DNA of 5,226 bases from CAYTLQ01 sp964438715 (GTDB lineage: Bacteria > Bacteroidota > Ignavibacteria > Ignavibacteriales > Ignavibacteriaceae). The notes beneath the pieces were generated by a model, which made no database searches, was not told where the DNA came from, and worked only from the letters and a program-made list of their open reading frames with translations. The stretch spans positions 1 to 5,226 of the forward strand of contig CAYTLQ010000141.1 in the NCBI GenBank assembly GCA_964438715.1. Direction: 5' to 3'. This document shows, piece after piece, positions 1 through 5,226 of this stretch; within the stretch, counting starts at the first letter, position 1, and the number at the start of each line of letters is the position of its first letter. The translations under genes and the position numbers were made by a program.

Positions 1-3
1 GCG

Positions 4-35
4 AAAATAAATAACAACCCAATAGGTTTGTTGTT
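4..35 (-). terminator. Probable intrinsic terminator after the crotonase gene
   Basis: Five bases past the crotonase stop, the minus-strand transcript can fold AACAAC (35-30) against GUUGUU (18-13). An inner CC/GG pair sits on a UAUU loop, with an AAA bulge on one side. The stem is followed by AUUUAUUUU (12-4), a U-rich tail. The position and tail fit a Rho-independent terminator. The stem is A/U-rich and bulged, so it would be weak. The next gene is not visible, so readthrough cannot be judged. Confidence 0.45.
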
Positions 36-40
36 CCGGC

Positions 41-826
41 TCATTGATTTTTGAATTCAGGTGGTCTTTTTTCCAGAAATGCTTTTGTTCCTTCTTTTGT
101 ATCCTCAGTGCCAAAACACAGGCCAAATAAACCTGCCTCAAGAAGCAATCCTTCAGAAAGAGGTTTATCAAAAACTCCTGCTGCCGCCTGTAATATGAAC
201 TCTACAGCGATTTTTGGTTTGGCAGAGATTTTTTGTGCGAGTTTTAATGCAGACTCTTTAAGATTTTCAGGTTCAACAACTAAATTTACCAAGCCGAATT
301 TTTCAGCTAATTCTGCTGACAAATTTTCTCCGGTAAGGAGGTATTCAATTGCCAGATTTTTGGGTAAAAACCTCACCAATCGCTGGGTTCCTCCATAACC
401 GGGAATTAATCCTAAATTAATTTCAGGTTGTCCGAAAACCGCTCGTTTTGACGCAATTCTCAAATGACATGCCCAGGCTAATTCGGCGCCTCCACCAAGA
501 GCATATCCATTTACGGCGGCGATTACCGGCTTTTTAAGTCTTTCGATGAAGCTAAAGACATGCTGACCATTTTTGGCAAATTCGTATCCCTCGGTAACAT
601 TGAGGGAATGAATTTCAGATATATCAGCACCTGCTGCGAAAGCCTTCTCTCCGCTACCTGTAAGGATAACCACCCGAACATCGTTATTTAACTCAAGTTC
701 AAAAAATGCTTTGTATAATTCAAAAACAGTTTCCTTATTGAGAGCATTTAATTTCGTTGGCCTGTTTATAGTTACAATCGCAATTTTGTCGTTAATTTCA
801 ACCAGTATATTATTAAATGGGCTCAT
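41..826 (-). CDS. Enoyl-CoA hydratase/isomerase family protein (crotonase)
   Basis: This 261-residue crotonase-fold cytoplasmic enzyme probably adds water across trans-2-enoyl-CoA to give 3-hydroxyacyl-CoA, or the reverse. The early NRPTKLNALN motif (21-30) and AFAAGADI (62-69) supply the CoA pocket and part of the oxyanion hole; Gly112 in GYALGGGAELA (107-117) supplies the rest. Both glutamates needed for hydratase activity are present, Glu115 and Glu135 (FGQPEINLGLIPGYGGTQRL, 131-150), 20 residues apart as in the mitochondrial enzyme. That favours a true hydratase over isomerase or decarboxylase relatives. The length is normal and the frame intact. It could serve fatty-acid or amino-acid breakdown, or act as a 3-hydroxybutyryl-CoA dehydratase; chain length cannot be read from sequence. 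The FabG-like SDR three genes upstream makes the adjacent reaction type. The gene starts 9 bases after the barrel gene, has a good ribosome site and is the last of the run. Confidence 0.93.
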   Translation of the reverse strand: MSPFNNILVEINDKIAIVTINRPTKLNALNKETVFELYKAFFELELNNDVRVVILTGSGEKAFAAGADISEIHSLNVTEGYEFAKNGQHVFSFIERLKKPVIAAVNGYALGGGAELAWACHLRIASKRAVFGQPEINLGLIPGYGGTQRLVRFLPKNLAIEYLLTGENLSAELAEKFGLVNLVVEPENLKESALKLAQKISAKPKIAVEFILQAAAGVFDKPLSEGLLLEAGLFGLCFGTEDTKEGTKAFLEKRPPEFKNQ

Positions 827-828
827 AT

Positions 829-836
829 CTTCCTTT
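829..836 (-). promoter_or_regulatory. Ribosome binding site of the crotonase gene
   Basis: The minus strand reads AAAGGAAG just before AT-ATG, the only strong purine-rich Shine-Dalgarno-like sequence among the seven starts here. Its first base is the last base of the upstream TGA stop, so a ribosome finishing the beta-barrel gene lies on this site. This supports the start at 826 and suggests coupled or independently strong translation of the last gene. The AGGA-to-ATG spacing of 4 bases is slightly short. Confidence 0.5.
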
Positions 837-1429
837 CAAAGAGAAACATAAAGTGGTAGTCTGACTTTCAAATCGAAACCCAGATATTGATTGTTTTTAT
901 AATAGGTGTACGATGCAAGTATCTCCAGAATAAACATAGAGGCACTTACTCCTGCTGTAAATCCTAATTTACTGCCTTCCTCGATAAAATCAGCCTTACC
1001 AAGAGAAGACTTGAACTGATGTAATTTTTGCATAATTGTGAGATGCGTCATGAACTCAACGGAGGGTAAAATAAGGACGAAGTTTTCCAATATCGGAGCA
1101 AAATAGTATCTGGCTCCAAAAGAGAGGGGAAGAGCGCTTGTAGAAAAACTTGAATAATCAGATATTTGATATAAGTCCTGTGAACCGGGAAATTGCTCAA
1201 AGCCAATTTTACCGAATAAAAAGAATGGTAATAATTCGTTATCCGAATAACTTAATTCCAGATTAAATCCGTACCCCAGTACCGAATTATTTGAAAACTC
1301 ACCAATAGGTATTCGGGGACCCACAGCAACCGAAAAAAACATACCTCTGGCTTTATCAGATGGAGGCTCACCACCGGATAAAATTCCGGTAAATATGAGA
1401 AAAAGAGTTGTGACTTTTATAAAATGCAT
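836..1429 (-). CDS. Secreted hypothetical protein, probable outer-membrane beta-barrel
   Basis: This 197-residue protein starts with a signal peptide: Lys5, a hydrophobic core at about 6-17, and a likely cleavage near SGG/E at 20-21. The mature part has repeated stretches of alternating polar and hydrophobic residues with many Gly, Tyr and Phe. Examples are FFSVAVGPRI (31-40), GYGFNLELSYS (52-62), FFLFGKIGFEQF (69-80), LPLSFGARYYF (100-110), LASYTYY (171-177) and a final LGFDLKVRLPLYVSL (183-197). This pattern, ending in a strand with a hydrophobic last residue, fits a small outer-membrane barrel of roughly eight strands. I cannot assign a named family. The start is the only ATG that includes the signal peptide, and the upstream bases are A/T-rich with no Shine-Dalgarno sequence. 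It follows the two inner-membrane genes by 38 bases and ends 9 bases before the crotonase gene. Location is fairly well supported; function is unknown. Confidence 0.75.
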   Translation of the reverse strand: MHFIKVTTLFLIFTGILSGGEPPSDKARGMFFSVAVGPRIPIGEFSNNSVLGYGFNLELSYSDNELLPFFLFGKIGFEQFPGSQDLYQISDYSSFSTSALPLSFGARYYFAPILENFVLILPSVEFMTHLTIMQKLHQFKSSLGKADFIEEGSKLGFTAGVSASMFILEILASYTYYKNNQYLGFDLKVRLPLYVSL

Positions 1430-1442
1430 TATTTAATTTCAA

Positions 1443-1469
1443 AAGTTAGCACTGTAAAAATACTAACTT
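1443..1469. repeat. Short inverted repeat spanning a stop codon and intergenic gap
   Basis: AAGTTAG at 1443-1449 and its exact reverse complement CTAACTT at 1463-1469 enclose a 13-base spacer. The repeat covers the TAA stop of the eight-helix membrane protein and most of the 38-base gap before the beta-barrel gene. In the minus-strand transcript it could form a weak, A/U-rich 7-bp stem. The tail is TTTTGAAATT rather than a clean U-tract, so I do not call it a terminator. It may slow ribosomes or RNases, or be chance in AT-rich DNA. Confidence 0.3.
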
Positions 1470-2265
1470 AGAAGAAATTATCGTTCGTATTTTTTGAATG
1501 GGCAGATAACCAGCTTACAATTATCAGTGCAGAAAGGCTTATCAGAGGAAAGTAGCTATTTAATTGAGAATTTTGTATAAAGCCATTCCACGATACCGGA
1601 TTCGAAGCATAAAGTATTTTAATAATTGTGGGATTTTCGACTCCGCTTAGTAAAAAAATTAACCATGGAATTGTAAAAGCTACGATACATAACGAGGGTA
1701 ATGACCGAAATTTACGGATGTGAAAAATTATGAAATAGGTGTATAACAGGAGAGAAGCACTATTTAATAAAGTCAGTATAATCTCATTATATGAAATGAA
1801 ATGGAATACATTCAGTAATGGTAAAAATATGTAAGCCAAATATTTACCTGACGAATCGTTTCGTAGAAAACTTAAAATATACAGTAATAATAGAATCTGC
1901 GGAGTATTCCAAATAAAGTATAATGGGAAATCCACAATAGAGGAGAAACCGAATTCAAACATCCATTCCGGTTCGGAAAATTTATAGGGAAATATAAAGA
2001 AAATTATCACTGCAATTAAAAAAATAACTATTAACTGAAAAAAATCTCTTAAAAGATTGAAAGTTAAGTATGGTTTAATTTGTTCTATTTTGGGTAAGTG
2101 CTTCCCAAAAATTACAATTAGCAAAGTGGTAACAATTATGGGTAGATAAAATCGAAAACCAATGATATTAACGACTGGTAAATATGCAAATGATAATAAA
2201 AGAAAGCCCAGTAAATTCGAAATTACTAACGAACTTATTAATACAAGGAAAAAACGAGTACGCAT
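1468..2265 (-). CDS. Hypothetical multi-pass membrane protein (about eight helices)
   Basis: I do not recognise this family. The product is a very hydrophobic, Phe/Ile/Leu-rich integral membrane protein of 265 residues. Predicted helices are near 6-28, 35-54, 74-93, 113-134, 142-157, 162-182, 190-208 and 238-255. Basic segments (RTR at 2-4, the 55-73 loop, IRKFR at 183-187) sit on one side. The acidic SEPEWMFEF stretch (97-105) and the polar 209-237 loop sit on the other, which fits both ends being cytoplasmic. No catalytic motif stands out; in particular there is no EExxxR motif of CPBP intramembrane proteases. The chosen start is the ATG whose A is shared with the TGA of the DUF2231 gene (TGATG). 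A TTG one codon upstream (2268) is also in frame but less likely. The tight junction suggests a shared complex or process with the DUF2231 protein. The open reading frame is real; the function is unknown. Confidence 0.8.
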   Translation of the reverse strand: MRTRFFLVLISSLVISNLLGFLLLSFAYLPVVNIIGFRFYLPIIVTTLLIVIFGKHLPKIEQIKPYLTFNLLRDFFQLIVIFLIAVIIFFIFPYKFSEPEWMFEFGFSSIVDFPLYFIWNTPQILLLLYILSFLRNDSSGKYLAYIFLPLLNVFHFISYNEIILTLLNSASLLLYTYFIIFHIRKFRSLPSLCIVAFTIPWLIFLLSGVENPTIIKILYASNPVSWNGFIQNSQLNSYFPLISLSALIIVSWLSAHSKNTNDNFF

Positions 2266-2783
2266 CAAGGTATAATTTTGGTTGAATCCGGTGTAAATAA
2301 TTTTGTCCCGATACCGTGCTCGTACACCATTACTCCTCCGGTTTCACCGGTTAAAAAAATCATGTATGCACCAATTATGGCTAAAATCAACAATAATATA
2401 TTAATTAACTGCAATCGTTTTATGAATTGTTTTTTAACTCTTGTACGAATTATTAAATGTAACTTTGCGATACACAAAAAGGAAAATATCCAGACGGAGT
2501 AGGTTGCATACGACTCGTGTCGGGAGATTAACTCTTGATAAAATTCTGAAAACCGTGGATTAATGACTAAATATTTATTCTGTTGTGCCAACCGCGCTGC
2601 TTGTTCTCCCGACAAAACAGATAAAATTGCAAACAATAGACCGAACATTAATGTCCCTATTGCTATATCAGAGAGAATTTGTTTTTTAAGAACTAATCCT
2701 GCTAATTCAAGTATTACATAGCTTAAAAATAATACAATAGGGAAGTGTACTATTTTTGGGTGTAATGATGCAAGAAATTCCAT
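2265..2783 (-). CDS. DUF2231-family four-helix membrane protein
   Basis: This 172-residue inner-membrane protein has unknown function. The N-terminal LHPKIVHFPI motif (7-16) and the C-terminal TGETGGVMVYEHG stretch (145-157) are the signature of DUF2231 proteins as I recall them. Four hydrophobic helices are predicted at about 11-31, 39-58, 95-114 and 126-144. The basic loops around residues 33-34 and 113-123 (RTRVKKQFIKR) mark the cytoplasmic side. That puts the N-terminus, the 59-94 loop and the C-terminal tail in the periplasm, and His8, His13, His89 and His156 near that face. Such histidines could hold haem or a metal, but this is inference. The start follows a 45-base gap and only a weak purine stretch (AAAGAGAG). 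The stop overlaps the next membrane-protein start as TGATG, so the two are probably made together. Confidence 0.8.
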   Translation of the reverse strand: MEFLASLHPKIVHFPIVLFLSYVILELAGLVLKKQILSDIAIGTLMFGLLFAILSVLSGEQAARLAQQNKYLVINPRFSEFYQELISRHESYATYSVWIFSFLCIAKLHLIIRTRVKKQFIKRLQLINILLLILAIIGAYMIFLTGETGGVMVYEHGIGTKLFTPDSTKIIP

Positions 2784-2828
2784 TGCTCTCTTTAATGTGT
2801 TTTAGGAACTATAATAAATTAACTTATT

Positions 2829-3584
2829 TCACCCACAGAGCACACTTCCACCATTAACATTGAGTATCTCTCCGTTTATGTTTCCGGCAAATTCGGAAGC
2901 GAGAAACAACACTGCTCCTGCTATATCTTCTGCCGTTGAAACTTTTCCTGTTGGTATAGCCTTTAAAACATTTTTGATTTGTTTACGGTCCCTTAAAACT
3001 GAAGCACTCATATCAGTATCAACCCATCCGGGTGCAACGCAATTAGTTAATATTCCATACTGCGCTAACTCTGTGGCAAGTGATTTTGTCCATGAAATCA
3101 TTGCTCCTTTTGATGCGGCGTAATGAGAATGACCGGCTTCACCCCTTTGGCCTGCTGTAGAAGATATATTAATTATTCTTCCAAAGCCACTATCCATCAT
3201 ATAGGGTAGAACCTCCCGCGTTAAAAGAAATGTACCGGTCATATTAGTTTCCATAGTCTTGTTCCATTCCTTAAGAGTCATTTTATGCACTAAATTACCT
3301 TCCCAAATTCCCGCATTATTGACAAGAATATGTATTGGACCACTATGGGAAACTATTTTTTTTACGAGATTTTTTACCGCTTTCTCCTTTGTAATATCGC
3401 ATTTGTGTGCTGTAACCAGTCTGTTATTATTCATCCTGAGAATATTCTTCGCTGAAACTACATCAGACTTATATATAAAGTGAACATTTGCACTTGAAGA
3501 TGAAAAGAAATTTACACAGGCGGCACCTATTCCTCTGGAGCCACCGGAAATAAGAACACATTTACCGGAGAAGTCAATTTTCAT
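2829..3584 (-). CDS. Short-chain dehydrogenase/reductase, FabG-like (3-oxoacyl-thioester reductase family)
   Basis: This 251-residue classical SDR has a Rossmann fold and probably reduces a beta-keto (3-oxoacyl) thioester to the 3-hydroxy compound. The nucleotide-binding motif is SGGSRGIG (13-20), followed by CDIT (62-65) and NNAG (89-92). The catalytic tetrad is Asn114, Ser142, Tyr155 and Lys159 in YAASKG. PGWVDTD (185-191) and the C-terminal NVNGG (242-246) are typical of FabG-like enzymes. Arg17 in the glycine motif, and the lack of an acidic residue at the end of the second strand (IYKS, 37-40), suggest NADP(H) rather than NAD(H). No acyl carrier protein, FabF or FabD gene is nearby, so it may not be the housekeeping FabG; an acyl-CoA reductase role is equally possible. 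The ATG overlaps the truA stop by ATGA and follows a weak AAGG. The fold is certain; the substrate is open. Confidence 0.88.
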   Translation of the reverse strand: MKIDFSGKCVLISGGSRGIGAACVNFFSSSSANVHFIYKSDVVSAKNILRMNNNRLVTAHKCDITKEKAVKNLVKKIVSHSGPIHILVNNAGIWEGNLVHKMTLKEWNKTMETNMTGTFLLTREVLPYMMDSGFGRIINISSTAGQRGEAGHSHYAASKGAMISWTKSLATELAQYGILTNCVAPGWVDTDMSASVLRDRKQIKNVLKAIPTGKVSTAEDIAGAVLFLASEFAGNINGEILNVNGGSVLCG

Positions 3585-4309
3585 TTATACCTTACTTTTG
3601 TTAAAAACAATCCTTGTGCAGGTGCAGAAGGACCACCAAAATGTCTGCCATGATTCTGAAGGAGATTGGAGAATTCATCGGGTGACATTCCTTTCCTGCA
3701 AGAGCTTAATTGTGTGCCAACAATCGCCCGAACCATACCATGTAAAAATCTGTTGGCTTCAATACTGAATATAAACAGATTACTAATAACCTTCCACGAT
3801 GCAGATTTGATATCACAATATGTGTTTGAATTATCTTTCAGATTTTTTGTGAATATGGAACAGTCCTTATAACCGCAAAGAAGAAGTGAGTAACTATTAA
3901 GTAATTCAAGTGAGAGTTTATGATAATAAAAGTAACAAAACCTATCTCTGAAAGGAGAACGAATTGTGGAAATATAATAACGATAACACCGACTTATTGC
4001 ACTATAACGGGCATGAAAATCATCCGGTACTTGTTTGATTTTGGTTATCAGGATATCTCTCGGTAGTACAGAATTAAGGGAATGTTGAAACCTTCTAAGA
4101 TCATCGATCTCAGGTGCAAAAAAATTAGCTATCTGACCAGTTGCGTGAACACCGGAATCAGTTCTCCCGGCACCAATAATTGAAATATTTTCCCGTAATA
4201 TAACGGATAGTTTTTCTTCAATAACCTGCTGAATGGAAACACCGTTCTGCTGTCTTTGCCAGCCACAATAGTTGGTACCGTTGTATTGTATCTTTAATGC
4301 ATAATTCAT
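3581..4309 (-). CDS. truA: tRNA pseudouridine(38-40) synthase TruA
   Basis: TruA converts uridines 38, 39 and 40 in the anticodon stem-loop of many tRNAs to pseudouridine and acts as a cytoplasmic homodimer. The 242-residue protein is full length for the family. It begins with the typical strand and loop (YNGTNYCGWQRQ, residues 9-20). The catalytic aspartate is Asp51 in GAGRTDSGVHATGQ (46-59). Other conserved blocks are DFHARYSA (97-104) with CYRYYI (108-113), FLHGMVRAIVGT (188-199), and a C-terminal GPSAPAQGLFL segment (226-236). The start is firm because the first residues form the expected first strand. The ATG overlaps the upstream methyltransferase stop by 4 bases, and its own TGA overlaps the SDR start in the same way. 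No Shine-Dalgarno sequence is seen upstream, so translation probably depends on coupling. Nothing is missing or broken. Confidence 0.97.
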   Translation of the reverse strand: MNYALKIQYNGTNYCGWQRQQNGVSIQQVIEEKLSVILRENISIIGAGRTDSGVHATGQIANFFAPEIDDLRRFQHSLNSVLPRDILITKIKQVPDDFHARYSAISRCYRYYISTIRSPFRDRFCYFYYHKLSLELLNSYSLLLCGYKDCSIFTKNLKDNSNTYCDIKSASWKVISNLFIFSIEANRFLHGMVRAIVGTQLSSCRKGMSPDEFSNLLQNHGRHFGGPSAPAQGLFLTKVRYK

Positions 4310-5214
4310 GTTTTAGCAAATGATGAAACACAACTGTTTATGACACGAATGAAATCCGGTGTGGTTCCACAACAACCACCAATTCCCCGAACACCGGCTT
4401 TTAGCATCCGGTGAACATCTGGTCTTATTGATTCGGGTGAGACCTTATAGGTTGAAATACCATTTTCCCATATTGGTATCCCGGCGTTAGCCTTAAGAAA
4501 AACAGGTATCTTACTTAATTGCATTAAAATTTCGGAGAGCTCTGAAAATTCATGGAAACCCTTTCCACAATTTGCGCCTAACAACACAACGCCTAATGAA
4601 TTACAAGCACCAACAAATTCTTTTGGAGTAACACCCCACGGAGTTGCAAATCCGGTTTTACCTTTTTCAAAAGACATGCTCACCGCAATTGGTATTTCAA
4701 AATGACTTTTAATTGTATTAACAATAACTAAAAGCTCCTGAAGATCCATTAATGTTTCAACAAGAAGAAAATCTACTCCGGCACTAATTAATGATTCGGC
4801 TTGTTCGAGAACACTGCTCATTAAATCTGTTTCAGCGAGTGTGCCGAGTGGTTCCAAAATTTCTCCGGATGGTCCGATTGAACCAGCCACAAAGATATTT
4901 TTATCCTGAGATGACTCACGAGCTAATTTAACAGCAACAGTGTTAAACTCCCGTACTCTATTCTCGAATGAATATAGTTTCAGGCGTATGCGGTTGGCAC
5001 CGAATGTATTGGTAACAATTATTTTTGCTCCTGCGTCTATGTATTCTGCATGAACTCTTCGAACTTCTTCAGGACGAGAAATATTCAATTCTTCTAAGCA
5101 ATAACCGGATGGCAGAGAAGTAAGTTTTTGGAGCTGAGTCCCCATAGCTCCATCAAAAATAATAGTTCTCCTCGAGCTTATAAAATCTATAAACTTTGTA
5201 TTTGTTAAACTCAT
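4306..5214 (-). CDS. Homocysteine S-methyltransferase domain protein (stand-alone, MetH N-terminal type)
   Basis: This 302-residue cytoplasmic enzyme is predicted to transfer a methyl group to the zinc-activated thiol of homocysteine, giving methionine. The family hallmarks are visible: DGAMGT at residues 21-26, TNTFGAN at 68-74, GSIGPSG at 111-117, and the three expected zinc ligands, Cys216 (in GANCGKG) and Cys281-Cys282 (in GGCCGTTP). The CCGTTP form and DGAMGT resemble MetH and YitJ-like proteins more than S-methylmethionine-dependent MmuM, where CCRTTP is usual. The length is about one complete TIM-barrel module. The folate, cobalamin and reactivation domains of full MetH are absent, so the methyl donor is unknown; a separately encoded corrinoid/folate partner is possible. 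The stop overlaps the truA start by ATGA. No Shine-Dalgarno sequence lies in the 12 visible upstream bases, so any promoter or riboswitch lies outside the window. The family is certain; the exact donor is not. Confidence 0.9.
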   Translation of the reverse strand: MSLTNTKFIDFISSRRTIIFDGAMGTQLQKLTSLPSGYCLEELNISRPEEVRRVHAEYIDAGAKIIVTNTFGANRIRLKLYSFENRVREFNTVAVKLARESSQDKNIFVAGSIGPSGEILEPLGTLAETDLMSSVLEQAESLISAGVDFLLVETLMDLQELLVIVNTIKSHFEIPIAVSMSFEKGKTGFATPWGVTPKEFVGACNSLGVVLLGANCGKGFHEFSELSEILMQLSKIPVFLKANAGIPIWENGISTYKVSPESIRPDVHRMLKAGVRGIGGCCGTTPDFIRVINSCVSSFAKT

Positions 5215-5226
5215 ATTATTTGGAGT

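Noticed and set aside
51..398. Plus-strand open frame of 115 codons opposite the crotonase gene
   Set aside because: It lies wholly inside a well-supported minus-strand gene, has no recognisable motif, and its composition is the shadow of the opposite strand. The other plus-strand frames at 2278-2502, 2860-3123, 3259-3483 and 3666-3872 fail for the same reason.
1440..1447. Near match (AACTTTTG) to the Bacteroidota -7 promoter element TAnnTTTG before the beta-barrel gene
   Set aside because: It has one mismatch in the core and no TTTG/TTG element about 20 bases upstream, so it does not support a promoter call.
1468..2265. CPBP-type intramembrane protease or another named membrane enzyme
   Set aside because: The eight-helix protein has scattered histidines but lacks the EExxxR and paired FxxxH/HxxxN-type motifs, so no enzymatic assignment is justified.
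2266..2268. TTG start one codon upstream of the chosen ATG of the eight-helix protein
   Set aside because: It is in frame and would give a TTGA overlap with the preceding stop. The adjacent ATG in a TGATG junction is the more usual arrangement, and the difference is only one residue.
2784..2828. Possible promoter in the 45-base gap before the DUF2231 gene
   Set aside because: The minus strand has a TATTAT that could be a -10 box, but no matching -35 hexamer lies 16-18 bases upstream and no Bacteroidota-type TAnnTTTG is present. In DNA this AT-rich, such a match is expected by chance. The short AATAA/TTATT hairpin there is too weak to call a terminator.
4306..5214. A full-length MetH gene broken by a frameshift or stop
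   Set aside because: The module ends after its complete zinc site and C-terminal helix, and truA begins at once. No remnant of a folate- or B12-binding domain follows in any frame.

Overview
The window is one tightly packed run of seven protein-coding genes, all on the minus strand, so transcription goes from right to left. It reads as an AT-rich Gram-negative bacterium. One product has a signal peptide and beta-barrel-like strands, which implies an outer membrane. Most starts lack a clear Shine-Dalgarno sequence, as is common in Bacteroidota and their Ignavibacteria/Chlorobi relatives. That lineage is an inference from style, not from a marker gene. Six of the seven genes end in TGA, so TGA is a normal stop here. 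I see no mobile element, CRISPR array, tRNA or rRNA, and no stretch over 300 bases without a gene.

In transcription order, the first block (5214 to 2829) holds three cytoplasmic enzymes. They are a stand-alone homocysteine S-methyltransferase of the MetH N-terminal type, the tRNA pseudouridine synthase TruA, and an NADPH-type short-chain dehydrogenase related to FabG. Both junctions are 4-base ATGA stop/start overlaps, so the three are almost certainly cotranscribed and translationally coupled.

After a 45-base gap comes an envelope block (2783 to 836). It holds a four-helix DUF2231-family membrane protein, an unrecognised membrane protein with about eight helices coupled to it by a TGATG overlap, and a secreted probable outer-membrane beta-barrel protein. 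A crotonase-family enoyl-CoA hydratase (826 to 41) closes the run, nine bases after the barrel gene. An A/U-rich hairpin with a U-rich tail follows its stop codon and probably terminates the transcript.

The metabolic genes are ordinary: methyl transfer to homocysteine, tRNA modification, and beta-hydroxyacyl/enoyl chemistry on acyl thioesters. The SDR and the crotonase could act on successive intermediates, but nothing in the sequence fixes their substrates. The least understood part is the coupled DUF2231/eight-helix pair, in which four histidines of the DUF2231 protein are predicted to face the periplasm. I see no convincing evidence for a new defence, mobile or regulatory system.
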